Part shown: piece by piece, positions 38,711-50,909 of the stretch
Layout: each line of letters begins with the position of its first letter
How positions within the stretch are numbered: position 1 is the first letter of the stretch
NCBI RefSeq assembly: GCF_003987335.1
Contig: NZ_PIPK01000007.1
Location: 91,952 to 155,951, forward strand
Source: Aliidiomarina maris
GTDB lineage: Bacteria; Pseudomonadota; Gammaproteobacteria; Enterobacterales; Alteromonadaceae
DNA: 64,000 nucleotides
Reading direction: 5' to 3'
Notes under the pieces: generated by a model
Told to the model about the DNA's origin: nothing
Database searches by the model: none
The model's input: only the letters and a program-made list of their open reading frames with translations
Translations under genes and position numbers: made by a program

Positions 38711-40634
38711 GATCACGCTCCAACGGCAATGTGACTAACTCAACCTCACGTTGATAATCAAAGTAAAAGTCGAAGATCCGCCGTGCAATCGGAGCGGCAT
38801 TACGACCACCACCGCCGACGTTCTCAATCGCAATAGCGACGGTAATTTGTGGGTCATCGGCAGGGGCGTAGCCAATGTAGGTTGCATTGTCGCGTAACCG
38901 CTCATCAACCTCTATGGGTACTTGCTGGCCGTCAACAATTTCATATTCCGGGGTGCGTTCCGCTTCGGCGCGGCTAATTACCTGTGCCGTCCCCGTCTTG
39001 CCCGCCGCACGATAGGGTGCATTCAGAAAAGCCGCATGCGCGGTGCCGTCGACGCGACTAATGACGCGCTCCATGCCGTCCATGACTGCCGTAAAATAGT
39101 CGTTGCTACGCAGTTGCAGCGGAGGTAGTTCAAACGGCTCCTGATACTCAATCTCTTCGCCGTGGCGAACGGCACGTAAAAATCTTGGTTGTAAGCGTCT
39201 ACCCTTGGTGACAATGGTATTGGTGCTAGTAGCAAGCTGTAGTGGGGTGACTGTCCAGAAGCTTTGCCCGATGCCAACGGACAGTGTTTCACCCGTGTAC
39301 CAAGGCTCGTTCAATGTAGCGCGCTTCCAGCCACGAGAGGGCAGCAGTGCTGCGTTTTCCTCGTGAATATCAATGCCAGTTGACTGACCAAAGCCAAGTT
39401 CAGCCATAAAGTCGTGAATGCGGTCGATGCCAAGCTCGTGGGCAAGCTTATAAAAATAGGTATTGTTTGACACTTGAATGGCTTTTTTCATGTCCACCCA
39501 ACCATGACCCCAGCTGCGCCAATTACGAAAACGTCGCTCGACGCCAGGTAATTGGTAGTAGCCTGGGTCCCAAACCCGTGTATTAATGTCAATTAAGCCC
39601 GACTCAAGACCGAGCAACGACATATGCGGCTTAATTGTGGACGCGGGCGGATAGCGCCCTTGGGAGGCACGGTTAATCAGTGGATTGTTGGGGTCTTGCA
39701 ACAGCGCCTGGTAGTCTTGCACTGAAATACCATGCACAAATAAGTTAGCGTCGTAACTTGGGTTAGAATACATCGCCAGTAGGCCACCGGTATCGCTGTC
39801 CATTACCACAATCGCGCCACGTCGCCCCTGCAACTGTTGCATCGCAATTTTCTGCACTTCGATATCAACTTCCAGATAGATATCCTGGCCCGGAACAGGC
39901 GGGGTAAAGTCCAGGGTGCGTACCACCCGACCGCGGCTATTTACTTCAACGGTCTGATAACCTGGGCGGCCATGCAAAATAGATTCGTAGTAACGTTCCA
40001 CCCCCAACTTACCGATGGTACGCGTAGCCGCATAACGGCCATACTCATCATTGGCGCGCAGGCGTTCTATATCTTGGCGGTTGATACGCCCGACATATCC
40101 AACCACATGGGTAAATAATTCGCCAAAGGGATAGTGACGTTGTAAACGCGCCTCAACGGACACGCCGGGAAAGTGGTGTTGGTGCAAGGAGAAGCGCGCA
40201 ACTTGCTGTTCACTGATATTGTCCGCAAAAGGGATTTGAGGGAAACGCCGGGCCCGGCGTAGTTGGCTGCGGAAACTTTCAACTGCGGTCTCGTCTAATT
40301 CAAGTAGCGTCGCTAAACGGTGCAGCGTATCGTCTAGGTCATCGACTTCTTCGGGAACAATCTCAATGCTGTAAACAGGTACATTCTCAGCCAAGATCTC
40401 ACCATTGCGGTCATAAATAAGTCCACGGTTTGGCGCGACGGGTAGCACGGTAATGCGATTTGAATTTGAACGCGTTTGGAATTCCTGAAAGCCGGTGACT
40501 TGCAGGTGGTAAAGATTTGTTAGCAATACCAGGAATACCGCGGCCGCAACGACCATACAAGCGATAGCACGACGAGCAAACAAGTTTGCTTCTATGGTGT
40601 GGTCGTGAATCGTAGGTCGGCGTTTAGGTTTCAT
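38697..40634 (-). CDS. mrdA: Penicillin-binding protein 2 (transpeptidase MrdA)
   Basis: Elongation-specific DD-transpeptidase crosslinking the lateral wall. It has 645 residues: a short cytosolic part, one membrane anchor (about 23-46), a pedestal domain and the transpeptidase domain. Motifs are SxxK in PPASTIKPHMSL, SxN in SNNTYFYKLA and KTG in AAGKTGTAQVISRA. Its ATG overlaps the rlmH stop by 1 nt, and its 3' end overlaps rodA; the rsfS-rlmH-mrdA-rodA order is conserved. Confidence 0.97.
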   Translation of the reverse strand: MKPKRRPTIHDHTIEANLFARRAIACMVVAAAVFLVLLTNLYHLQVTGFQEFQTRSNSNRITVLPVAPNRGLIYDRNGEILAENVPVYSIEIVPEEVDDLDDTLHRLATLLELDETAVESFRSQLRRARRFPQIPFADNISEQQVARFSLHQHHFPGVSVEARLQRHYPFGELFTHVVGYVGRINRQDIERLRANDEYGRYAATRTIGKLGVERYYESILHGRPGYQTVEVNSRGRVVRTLDFTPPVPGQDIYLEVDIEVQKIAMQQLQGRRGAIVVMDSDTGGLLAMYSNPSYDANLFVHGISVQDYQALLQDPNNPLINRASQGRYPPASTIKPHMSLLGLESGLIDINTRVWDPGYYQLPGVERRFRNWRSWGHGWVDMKKAIQVSNNTYFYKLAHELGIDRIHDFMAELGFGQSTGIDIHEENAALLPSRGWKRATLNEPWYTGETLSVGIGQSFWTVTPLQLATSTNTIVTKGRRLQPRFLRAVRHGEEIEYQEPFELPPLQLRSNDYFTAVMDGMERVISRVDGTAHAAFLNAPYRAAGKTGTAQVISRAEAERTPEYEIVDGQQVPIEVDERLRDNATYIGYAPADDPQITVAIAIENVGGGGRNAAPIARRIFDFYFDYQREVELVTLPLERDHARD

Positions 40635-41104
40635 TATTCCCGATGGTATGGATGATTGTTATTTAAACTCCAAGCTCGAAATAACGCCTCCGCAACGATG
40701 ATGCGAACCATCGGGTGGGGCAAGGTCAACGGCGATAATGACCACTTTTCTTCACTTGCCTGTATACATGCTGGCGATAACCCTTCAGGCCCACCAATTA
40801 AAAAGCTAACGTCGCGGCCATCCAATTGCCATTGCTGCATGCGCTGGGCAAGCTTAGAGGTCGACCATGGCCGTCCTTCAACCTCTAAAGTGACAATCCG
40901 TGAGCCTTTATTCACCTGGCTTAGCATGTGTTCACCTTCTTGCTCGGTGATACGCGCTATATTTGCCTTTTTGCCACGTTTTCCTGCAGCAATTTCAGTC
41001 AGTTGCAACGGCATGTCAGGCGGTAAGCGACGGGCGTATTCCTGGAATCCTACGCTAACCCAATCTGGCATTTTGCTGCCTACCGCGAGCATTTGCAAAC
41101 GCAT
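40634..41104 (-). CDS. rlmH: 23S rRNA (pseudouridine-1915-N3) methyltransferase RlmH
   Basis: SPOUT-class methyltransferase acting on pseudouridine 1915 in helix 69. It has 156 residues, the usual size. The SAM-binding knot includes [46 protein letters not shown], of which the segments FLIGGPEGL and LPHPMVR are diagnostic. The end [10 protein letters not shown] matches the family C-terminus. It lies between rsfS and mrdA. Confidence 0.97.
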   Translation of the reverse strand: MRLQMLAVGSKMPDWVSVGFQEYARRLPPDMPLQLTEIAAGKRGKKANIARITEQEGEHMLSQVNKGSRIVTLEVEGRPWSTSKLAQRMQQWQLDGRDVSFLIGGPEGLSPACIQASEEKWSLSPLTLPHPMVRIIVAEALFRAWSLNNNHPYHRE

Positions 41105-41110
41105 AACGAC

Positions 41111-41431
41111 TTATAAACCCCAGAGTTTCTCAAGCTGGTAGAAGTCACGAGTAGCGTCTTGCATCACATGCAGCACGACATCGCCGAAATCAACCAATAC
41201 CCACTCAGAGTCTAACTCGCCCTCAATACCGATCGCTGCAAAACCTTGGTGCTTGGCTTCTAAGGCAACGTGGTTGGCAATACTGCGAACATGGGTTTTG
41301 GAGTTTCCTGAGCACACGATTAAAAAGTCTGCGACATCTGATTTTTTAGTGACATCAATGATAGTAATATCACGTGCTTTAATTTGTTCGATTTTGTCGA
41401 CTACGAAGTCGCGCAAATTTTGCCCTTGCAA
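41111..41431 (-). CDS. rsfS: Ribosomal silencing factor RsfS
   Basis: Binds ribosomal protein L14 and blocks subunit joining in starvation. It has 106 residues. Family segments are KARDITIIDVTKKSDVADF, IVCSGNSKTHVRSIANHV and EWVLVDFGDVVLHVMQ. It starts with TTG at 41431, 8 nt after AGGAG. Its stop lies 6 bp before rlmH. The 116-bp gap to nadD may contain its own promoter (TTGGCG-17-TTATCT on the minus strand), only weakly supported. Confidence 0.95.
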   Translation of the reverse strand: MQGQNLRDFVVDKIEQIKARDITIIDVTKKSDVADFLIVCSGNSKTHVRSIANHVALEAKHQGFAAIGIEGELDSEWVLVDFGDVVLHVMQDATRDFYQLEKLWGL

Positions 41432-41547
41432 TCTATCTCTCCTAACTACGGACTGGTTTTGACCGCGCAGTTTAACACGAGTTCAGCGCAGGTAGATAAT
41501 AACTTCGGGTTTTAGGCGCCAATTTTTGGCCTATCATGGTAGTCAAA

Positions 41548-42228
41548 CTAGACTTTGGCTTGATATAAACCGTGGCGTTGAATGTAAGTATACACTTTAG
41601 GTGCAAGTAGCTCAGGGCAGGGCGTATCGATATTGCGTGCGGCTAATTGTTGGCGCAGTTGGGTCGCGGAAATCGCTTGGTGTTGGGTATCGGCAAGATG
41701 AATTAGGCCGCTGCCATGGCTAAATTGCGCCAAGTTTGGAGCGCCTTGCTGGGTTAAGCGTTGCTGCAGCTCTTCCGGCACTTGTTCGAGCTGATAGCCT
41801 GGGCGGGGAAGGACAATAACATGGGCGAGCTCGAGAATCCCTTGCCAGTTCAGCCATTGAGTGAAATTAATGAAGCTGTCCATACCCATAATAAAGCATA
41901 AACTTGCTTGCGGGTGTTGGCGTTGCAAGTGGGCGAGGGTGTGAACCGTGCGCGTTGGCTGTTGCTGGCGCAGTTCAAAATCATCGGCGACTAAGCGTGG
42001 ATCGTCTTCGCAGGCAAGCTCGACCATGCGCATACGATGTGTGTCACTGACAGCGGGCGCTGGGCGATGCGGCGGCGCAAAACAAGGCTGTAAATGTACA
42101 TGTGACCAGCCAAATTGGTCGGCGAGCTCTGACAGCGGGCGGGTATGCCCCAAGTGTATCGGGTCAAAGGTTCCGCCAAATAATGCGACACTTTGTGGCC
42201 TTGCCTTTTTTGGCCTTACCTGGAACAT
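41548..42228 (-). CDS. nadD: Nicotinate-nucleotide adenylyltransferase
   Basis: Adenylates nicotinate mononucleotide to deamido-NAD in NAD synthesis. It has 226 residues. The nucleotidyltransferase signature FGGTFDPIHLGHTRP contains the (H/T)xGH motif, and the C-terminal ISATQLRQQL is the ISSTxxR-type motif. The ATG overlaps the holA stop by 1 nt. leuS-lptE-holA-nadD-rsfS follows the E. coli order; cobC, present in enterics, is absent. Confidence 0.96.
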   Translation of the reverse strand: MFQVRPKKARPQSVALFGGTFDPIHLGHTRPLSELADQFGWSHVHLQPCFAPPHRPAPAVSDTHRMRMVELACEDDPRLVADDFELRQQQPTRTVHTLAHLQRQHPQASLCFIMGMDSFINFTQWLNWQGILELAHVIVLPRPGYQLEQVPEELQQRLTQQGAPNLAQFSHGSGLIHLADTQHQAISATQLRQQLAARNIDTPCPELLAPKVYTYIQRHGLYQAKV

Positions 42229-43331
42229 TAAACTGCTGCCTCAAGTGGTAGTACAAGGGATTGAATATCTGCCCGGGTTATCGCGTCCGCCACTTGCAAT
42301 GGGCTGTCTGCCAACTGATATACAATCGCAAGATGACAAAATAAAGTGGCGAGATCTTCTTTGCTGTCGCGCTTGATGGCTAACTCGCAGCGCCACAATA
42401 GCGCACTGGCTTTGGCGTAACGACTGTCGTCCCAGGCTTGTAAGTGGCGTAGGTACAGGCTTTGATGATTCTTCCACACACCTTGTTTTTGTAAGGCTTG
42501 GGCAGGGCTTTGGTCATTTGCAACCAATTGCTTAGCTTGCTGTAAAATAGTGCAGTGACGCTGTAGTAACCAGTGGATGAGTACCGGCTCCGCATCGGTT
42601 TCTAACAGGCGTTGCAAGCGCTGAATAAACAGTTCAATTTGGCCATTTAGCAGTGGGTCTTGCAGTGCGAAAATATCGAATCGCGACTGCTGTTGTGCAT
42701 GCTGCTCGACCAGCTCCAGACTGACAGGTACACGCTGCGCAGAATACTGAGTATGGCTCTGGCTCAAGGCTATTTTCTGTAGGCTCTGGTCAAGGGCGAG
42801 TAAATTTCCCTCAAACCATTGTTGCAGTAATTGCACCGCGTCAGGGGCGAGCTCGAGCTGGTATTCTGCGGCCAACTGATGAATAAAGCGTCCAAATTGG
42901 GCGTTATCTGGCGTGTAAACGGGTACAAAGACGCCGTATTCCGTTAAGCCTTTAAACCATTTACTGCGTTGCTGCTCGGGCTTAAGCTTAGGGCCATGCA
43001 GAATGAGTAAGGTGTCTGCTGGCGGGTTATCAAGCCAAGCTTGCAGGGCTTTAGCACCATCTTGGCCAGGTGATGCTGTTGGTAATTCAATCTCAATGCT
43101 GCGCAATTGACTAAACAAAGATAGGTTTTGCGCGCTCGTGGCGAGCTCATCCCAGCTGAAATCTTGCTGTTGATTAAACTGTAAGCGCTCGTCGAAGCCC
43201 AATTGGCTGGCTCGCTGTCGAATTTGACGCAGTGCACGCAAGCGTAAAAAATCATCATCACCAAACACTAAGTAGAGTGGCTGCAAGGGGCCTTGTAAGT
43301 GTTGGGCGAGTTGATTGCTATACACTTGCAT
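42228..43331 (-). CDS. holA: DNA polymerase III subunit delta
   Basis: Clamp-loader subunit that opens the beta sliding clamp. It has 367 residues. The N-terminal segment YLVFGDDDFLRLRALRQIRQ and the Rossmann-like first domain match HolA; the collar domain occupies about 215-335. HolA proteins vary strongly in sequence, and position between lptE and nadD confirms the call. Confidence 0.95.
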   Translation of the reverse strand: MQVYSNQLAQHLQGPLQPLYLVFGDDDFLRLRALRQIRQRASQLGFDERLQFNQQQDFSWDELATSAQNLSLFSQLRSIEIELPTASPGQDGAKALQAWLDNPPADTLLILHGPKLKPEQQRSKWFKGLTEYGVFVPVYTPDNAQFGRFIHQLAAEYQLELAPDAVQLLQQWFEGNLLALDQSLQKIALSQSHTQYSAQRVPVSLELVEQHAQQQSRFDIFALQDPLLNGQIELFIQRLQRLLETDAEPVLIHWLLQRHCTILQQAKQLVANDQSPAQALQKQGVWKNHQSLYLRHLQAWDDSRYAKASALLWRCELAIKRDSKEDLATLFCHLAIVYQLADSPLQVADAITRADIQSLVLPLEAAV

Positions 43332-43337
43332 GGGTGA

Positions 43338-43835
43338 CTATTCCCAAGTTAACTGGGTCAGTAGCAACATAATGCGATGCACTGCGTCGCTACGCATTTC
43401 GTTGACCAGTAACTCCAGTTCACGGGTTTTTGCCAACGCAAAATTTGGGTCTTCCTGGTAATCGCGCAATACCTGAATATCTTGCAGCTGAATGTCACCG
43501 TTCGCCGTATGCACGCGCACTGGGACGGTATAAATCAATTCATATTCCGCAACTTGACCTGAAATAAGCAATGAGAGCACGCGTCTATCAAGGCTGTCTT
43601 CAAGTAATTCGATATGGGTAATATCTTGACCACGCGCGACGACTTGAATGTCATAGCGGTCGAATTCATCGCGTAAGCGGCTGGCGATTTCACTGCGCGC
43701 AGGGGCCTCCAGCGATACCTGCGCCAATTGCGCAGGTATCTGATAAGAACCGCGCAATTGGAAGCCACAAGCCGCCAAGGCCAGCAGCGTAATAACTACG
43801 CTGAAGACCTTCAGGCCACGCTGAAAAGCGCTCAT
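43338..43835 (-). CDS. lptE: LPS-assembly lipoprotein LptE
   Basis: Outer-membrane lipoprotein that plugs the LptD barrel and helps insert LPS. It has 165 residues with lipobox LAACGFQLRG, where the CGFxLRG start after the lipidated Cys is diagnostic. Then EAPARSEIASRLRDEFDRYD matches the family core. It abuts the leuS stop with no intergenic base, implying translational coupling. Confidence 0.95.
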   Translation of the reverse strand: MSAFQRGLKVFSVVITLLALAACGFQLRGSYQIPAQLAQVSLEAPARSEIASRLRDEFDRYDIQVVARGQDITHIELLEDSLDRRVLSLLISGQVAEYELIYTVPVRVHTANGDIQLQDIQVLRDYQEDPNFALAKTRELELLVNEMRSDAVHRIMLLLTQLTWE

Positions 43836-46508
<2,673 letters not shown>

Positions 46509-46712
46509 TTAAAATACCAGAGCAGCCCACATAAGCAATCCTATTATGATGCCTGCGACGCCTAAGTACAGGTTTTCGTAAGTACCTTCCGCACGGCGGC
46601 CGCGACTTTCAGCGACTGACGCAGGAAAAAACGCCATCACTAGGTACGCAATACCTACACCAAACCCAGCTACTAAAACTGCAAAGAATAATGCGTCGAG
46701 AAGATTAGCCAT
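46509..46712 (-). CDS. Small two-helix membrane protein, function unknown
   Basis: 67-residue protein that I do not recognise. Two hydrophobic helices (about 5-28 and 48-66) flank a short polar loop ASVAESRGRRAEGTYENLY. AAGGAA lies 8 nt before the ATG and the composition looks coding, so it is likely real. It sits between lnt and leuS, where E. coli has unrelated genes. A possible link to envelope biogenesis rests only on position. Confidence 0.7.
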   Translation of the reverse strand: MANLLDALFFAVLVAGFGVGIAYLVMAFFPASVAESRGRRAEGTYENLYLGVAGIIIGLLMWAALVF

Positions 46713-46848
46713 GTCAGAATTCCTTAATTAACCCGATATCCGGAAGTTGCTTTGTATATGGATGGGGATTTTAAAGCCTTTACATCCATTTGACCACGCC
46801 CAGTCATGGGTTTTTGCGCTTTAGCTGACCAAGATCATAAGTTAGTGG

Positions 46849-48411
46849 TTACGGCTTATGCTGCTGACGTCGTTTACCCGCTATTATCAGGCTGACAAAC
46901 GCCAGTAACCAAGCGGGCCAATCGCCGAGTTGGCGATACCAGGTAACACCCTCAACTATGGCGACGCGGCCACTTGCTACGGCAGGGACAAATGCGGGAA
47001 TTTGGTTAATGGTGCGGCCGCGTTCATCAATAATCGCGGTGACACCACTATTGGTGGCACGCAACATGGGGCGCCCCATTTCCATCGCGCGCATGCGTGC
47101 AATTTCCAAATGTTGATGCGGGCCGTGCGAATCACCAAACCAGCTATCGTTGCTCACTGTTAGCAATAACTGCGTGTCGTCCTGTACATTGGCACGAATT
47201 TGTCTTGGGAACGCCACCTCATAGCAAATATTCGCGGCTATTTGAAAGCCATTGGCATTAAGGTTCGGTTGTTCATAAGCACCACGAGAAAATGATGACA
47301 TTGGCAAATTAAACAAGGGTGCCAGCGGGCGCAGAATCGACTCAAAAGGCACAAACTCACCAATTGGCAGTAACTGGTGTTTCTCGTAACGGTTTTGATG
47401 GCCATAGTAATAGCCTTCAGGACCAGCTTGCTCGCCAAGCACCACGATTGAATTAAAGTACTCACCGGTAGGGTGGTGGCGGTCGTATTTAAGGTCAATA
47501 ATGCCGGTAATAATACTCGCCTGTTGCGCTGCGGCTAGCACATCGAGTTGTTGCAGGGAGAATTCAGCGCGGTCTTCCAATACCGTGACGGCAGATTCGG
47601 GCCAGACAATAATGTCGTGGTCGGCTAAATAGGGTTCGGTCATTGCCCGATACGTAGCTAACTGCTGCCATTGCACGGCAGGGTCCCATTTTAAATCAAG
47701 CTCTACATTGCCTTGCACCAGTGCGACCTGGGTGTTTTCTCCGGTCGCCTGCATCGGATTGAGGTGTGGCGCATACATGGCGATAACGTAGACACCAAGG
47801 GGCATTAACAGCCATGCAAATTGCTTGCGTAGCAAGGTGTAGGCAAAACCAATAGCACTCAACAGCACGGCTACAATTAAACCTATTTCACCTATGTGGG
47901 GTGCCAATTGACCTAAGATTTGGCTGGTTTGGGTATAGCCCAAACTAAGCCAAGGAAAGCCAGTCAGTAACCAACCGCGCAGGAACTCAGTGAGCAGCCA
48001 AATAAACGGGAATGCAAATAGGCTAAGGCCTGACAGGTAGCGTCTGCAACGAAACCATAACCACGCGGCTAGCATCGGGAATAACGCTAAGTACGCCCAC
48101 AATACCACCATGATAAGTATTGAGAAGACCAGTGGTAAGCCGCCGAATTGGTCGATACTAACAAAGACCCAGCTTATTCCGGCGCCAAACCAACCGAAGC
48201 CAAATGCAAACCCTATAGCCAGGGCTTGACGCTGGGTTTGACAGGCAAGCAAACCTATTAACCACAATGCCATGACAATAGGTGCTATCCAGCCTTGCCC
48301 GAAAGGTGCGTAGCTAAACGTCATCACCAGCCCGAGCAGAAGCGCAAATACGGCGCGCCGTTTAGCGTTACCTAAGGCCAATGAGCCAATATGTTGTAAC
48401 CAGCCCAGCAC
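46849..48411 (-). CDS. lnt: Apolipoprotein N-acyltransferase
   Basis: Inner-membrane enzyme adding the third acyl chain to lipoproteins before Lol export; it would act on LptE, NlpI, RlpA and the M48 protein of this window. It has 520 residues with about six N-terminal membrane segments, then a nitrilase-like periplasmic domain with the catalytic Glu in IVWPESAVTV, Lys in the HQNRYEKHQLLPIGEF segment and Cys in AANICYEVAFP. GTG is the start; it is 2 bp after corC. Confidence 0.96.
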   Translation of the reverse strand: MLGWLQHIGSLALGNAKRRAVFALLLGLVMTFSYAPFGQGWIAPIVMALWLIGLLACQTQRQALAIGFAFGFGWFGAGISWVFVSIDQFGGLPLVFSILIMVVLWAYLALFPMLAAWLWFRCRRYLSGLSLFAFPFIWLLTEFLRGWLLTGFPWLSLGYTQTSQILGQLAPHIGEIGLIVAVLLSAIGFAYTLLRKQFAWLLMPLGVYVIAMYAPHLNPMQATGENTQVALVQGNVELDLKWDPAVQWQQLATYRAMTEPYLADHDIIVWPESAVTVLEDRAEFSLQQLDVLAAAQQASIITGIIDLKYDRHHPTGEYFNSIVVLGEQAGPEGYYYGHQNRYEKHQLLPIGEFVPFESILRPLAPLFNLPMSSFSRGAYEQPNLNANGFQIAANICYEVAFPRQIRANVQDDTQLLLTVSNDSWFGDSHGPHQHLEIARMRAMEMGRPMLRATNSGVTAIIDERGRTINQIPAFVPAVASGRVAIVEGVTWYRQLGDWPAWLLAFVSLIIAGKRRQQHKP

Positions 48412-48413
48412 GA

Positions 48414-49292
48414 TTAGTTGATATCTTTTGGCTTGGCGAAGCCATCTAAACTGACTTGCAATTGCTGAATGCGCCGGCGATCAGCTGCAGTGACCTTAAA
48501 GGCCAGATCTCCAATACTAACCACTTCCCCAATTGTCGGAAGGTGGCCGAAAGCGGAAGCAACCAATCCGCCAACCGTGTCGTATTCAGAATCTGGGAAT
48601 TCGGTACTAAAGAAGTCGTTGAATTCTTCAATCGTGGTGAGCGCTTTGATTGAAAAACGCGATGCGTTGATGCGGCGTATATTAGATTTTTCACTATCAT
48701 TGTCGTCAGTCTCATCTTCGATATCGCCGACAATCTCTTCTAAAATATCCTCAATCGTGACCAGGCCTGAGACGCCGCCGTACTCATCCACCACAATTGC
48801 CATGTGATAGCGCTTTGAGCGGAATTCCTTGAGCAATGCATCGACTCGTTTACTTTCAGGCACAATCACCGCTGGACGCATCACCGCCTCTAAAGAGAAG
48901 GGCGCATCGACCATATTAAAGCCGAAAGGAAGCAAGTCTTTGGCGAGTAACACGCCTTCCACTTGGTCTTTGTTCTCGTTCACAATCGGGTATCGTGAGT
49001 GTCCACTTTCGATCACAATTTTAAGAATTTGCTCGACGCTTTGCTGCTTATCAATCGTCGTCATTTGCGACCGCGGGATCATGATGTCACGAACTTTGAG
49101 CTCGGCCACATCCAGAACGCCCTCAATCATTTCCTTGGTGTCTGAGTCAATCAAATCACGCAACTCGGCGTCTTGAATTAAATCAACCAATTCTTGGCGG
49201 GTGTTCGGCTCTCCACTAAAGCTTTGTAGCAGGCGGGCTGCCCAAGATTTGCGTGAAGAACCGCTGCCAGACTGGGAATTGTCATCACTCAT
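48414..49292 (-). CDS. corC: CorC/YbeX, CBS-domain protein
   Basis: Cytosolic protein linked to magnesium/cobalt efflux with CorA and, in E. coli, to ribosome metabolism. The frame extends upstream to 49400, but ATG 49292 (MSDDNSQSGSGSS) gives 292 residues, identical to E. coli, and avoids a 104-bp overlap with ybeY. Two CBS domains (VRDIMIPRSQMTTIDKQQSV; VDEYGGVSGLVTIEDILEEIVGDIEDE) precede the CorC_HlyC transporter-associated domain. Confidence 0.96.
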   Translation of the reverse strand: MSDDNSQSGSGSSRKSWAARLLQSFSGEPNTRQELVDLIQDAELRDLIDSDTKEMIEGVLDVAELKVRDIMIPRSQMTTIDKQQSVEQILKIVIESGHSRYPIVNENKDQVEGVLLAKDLLPFGFNMVDAPFSLEAVMRPAVIVPESKRVDALLKEFRSKRYHMAIVVDEYGGVSGLVTIEDILEEIVGDIEDETDDNDSEKSNIRRINASRFSIKALTTIEEFNDFFSTEFPDSEYDTVGGLVASAFGHLPTIGEVVSIGDLAFKVTAADRRRIQQLQVSLDGFAKPKDIN

Positions 49293-49296
49293 GAGA

Positions 49297-49806
49297 CTAA
49301 GAAAGCTCCTTTCGATAGGGGTCTGCAATGTCAAATTGACTAAGAATTTCGATTTCCAAGGCTTCCATTTGTTCAGCCTCAGCGTCTTCAATGTGGTCAT
49401 ACCCTAGCAAATGCAAGGTGCCGTGCACAATTAAGTGCGCCCAGTGGGCAAGTAACGGTTTGTCTTGCTCCGCGGCTTCACGAGCCATCACTGGTACACA
49501 AATGACTAAGTCACCGAGTAAACGCACAGGCAATGGAAAGTCTGCATCAAAAGGGAACGACAACACGTTGGTGGCGCTATCTTTGCCACGGTATGTGTGG
49601 TTGAGCTCGCGGCTTTCAGCTTCATCAACAGTGCGGATAGTAAGCTCTGCGGCGCTGATATCAGTATGCTGTAAAGCAGCGCTGACCCATGCAGTGCATT
49701 GTTCTGCATCGGGCACTAGGGTGGCCGATGCGTCGTCGCTATGAGCCAATTGTAAGTCCAGTGTGACGACCGGCAACTGCCGGTCACTGGCGGGGGGAGG
49801 TTGCAT
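49297..49806 (-). CDS. ybeY: Endoribonuclease / rRNA maturation factor YbeY
   Basis: Zinc-dependent single-strand endoribonuclease needed for 16S rRNA 3' end maturation and quality control. It has 169 residues. The metal-binding signature is [15 protein letters not shown], with three His, and the upstream motif is [20 protein letters not shown]. Its start abuts the ybeZ stop (1-nt overlap), preserving the ybeZ-ybeY-corC-lnt unit. Confidence 0.96.
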   Translation of the reverse strand: MQPPPASDRQLPVVTLDLQLAHSDDASATLVPDAEQCTAWVSAALQHTDISAAELTIRTVDEAESRELNHTYRGKDSATNVLSFPFDADFPLPVRLLGDLVICVPVMAREAAEQDKPLLAHWAHLIVHGTLHLLGYDHIEDAEAEQMEALEIEILSQFDIADPYRKELS

Positions 49807-50855
49807 TAGTGATTCTCTTTACCGTTAATTTTGGCGTCACGCGCGGCCTTTGCTGCTGCCGCTTTGGCCTCTTCCGCGTCACGTTCGTGTTTTTCGTATG
49901 CTTGTACTACGCGTTGTACCACTGGATGACGCACAACGTCAAAGGCATTAAAGAAATTAAAACTAATTTCTTCAACCTCGCTGAGTACTTCAATCGCATG
50001 ACGTAAGCCCGACTTCTGGCCTCTTGGCAAGTCAATTTGAGTAATATCACCCGTAATGACAGCTTTTGAGTTAAAACCAATCCGGGTCAAAAACATTTTC
50101 ATTTGCTCTGGGGTGGTGTTTTGGCTTTCATCCAAAATGATAAATGCATCATTCAAAGTACGGCCACGCATGTAGGCAAGTGGCGCCACTTCTATCACGC
50201 TACGCTCAATCAGCTTTTCAACTTTCTCAAAACCAAGCATCTCGAACAGTGCATCGTACAGGGGGCGTAAGTACGGGTCGACCTTTTGGGCCAAATCGCC
50301 GGGTAAAAATCCAAGCTTTTCACCGGCCTCTACCGCAGGGCGAGTTAACAAGATACGACGAATTTCTTGGCGTTCCAATGCATCGACCGCAGCGGCTACG
50401 GCCAAATAGGTTTTACCCGTACCCGCGGGGCCGATACCGAAGTTGATGTCGTGGGCTAAAATAGCACGAACGTAGGCTTGTTGATTCGCATTACGCGGTT
50501 TTACCAGGCCTCGCTTGGTTTTAATCACAGTGTGCTTGTCGTCTTCAACCCCGTGGTCTTGTTCCAGCGCATTGCTATGTTGAATGGCCAAATGCACCAT
50601 GTTTGGCTCGATACTTTGTGCCTCACCACGCACGGGGGCGGTCTCAATATATAAATCGCGCAGAATTTGGCTGCTGGCTAACATGCCTTGTGGCTGACCG
50701 ATAATCCGAAAATGGTTATCGCGATAGCTAATTTCAACGCCCATACGGCGTTCAATTTGCTTGATGTTGTCATCCATAGGCCCGCATAGGTTCGCTAAAC
50801 GCTGGTTGTCAGCAGGCTCTAAGTAAAGGTCAAAACTGTCGATTTGTTTATTCAA
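49806..50855 (-). CDS. ybeZ: PhoH-like ATPase YbeZ
   Basis: Cytosolic NTPase of the PhoH family that partners with YbeY. It has 349 residues. Walker A is [20 protein letters not shown], Walker B includes [10 protein letters not shown], and the N-terminal KH-like part reads [23 protein letters not shown] at 50855 is used with GAGG upstream; E. coli YbeZ begins at the same place. The C-terminal tail is Ala/Lys-rich. Confidence 0.95.
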   Translation of the reverse strand: MNKQIDSFDLYLEPADNQRLANLCGPMDDNIKQIERRMGVEISYRDNHFRIIGQPQGMLASSQILRDLYIETAPVRGEAQSIEPNMVHLAIQHSNALEQDHGVEDDKHTVIKTKRGLVKPRNANQQAYVRAILAHDINFGIGPAGTGKTYLAVAAAVDALERQEIRRILLTRPAVEAGEKLGFLPGDLAQKVDPYLRPLYDALFEMLGFEKVEKLIERSVIEVAPLAYMRGRTLNDAFIILDESQNTTPEQMKMFLTRIGFNSKAVITGDITQIDLPRGQKSGLRHAIEVLSEVEEISFNFFNAFDVVRHPVVQRVVQAYEKHERDAEEAKAAAAKAARDAKINGKENH

Positions 50856-50909
50856 TCTGCCCTCGAACTGTCGTTAAAATGAGTCGTGCGTAAATGATGG
50901 CTGAATGCC

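Noticed and set aside
49293..49400. 36-residue N-terminal extension of CorC
   Set aside because: It overlaps the ybeY coding region and lacks homology; MSDDNS at 49292 gives exactly the E. coli length.
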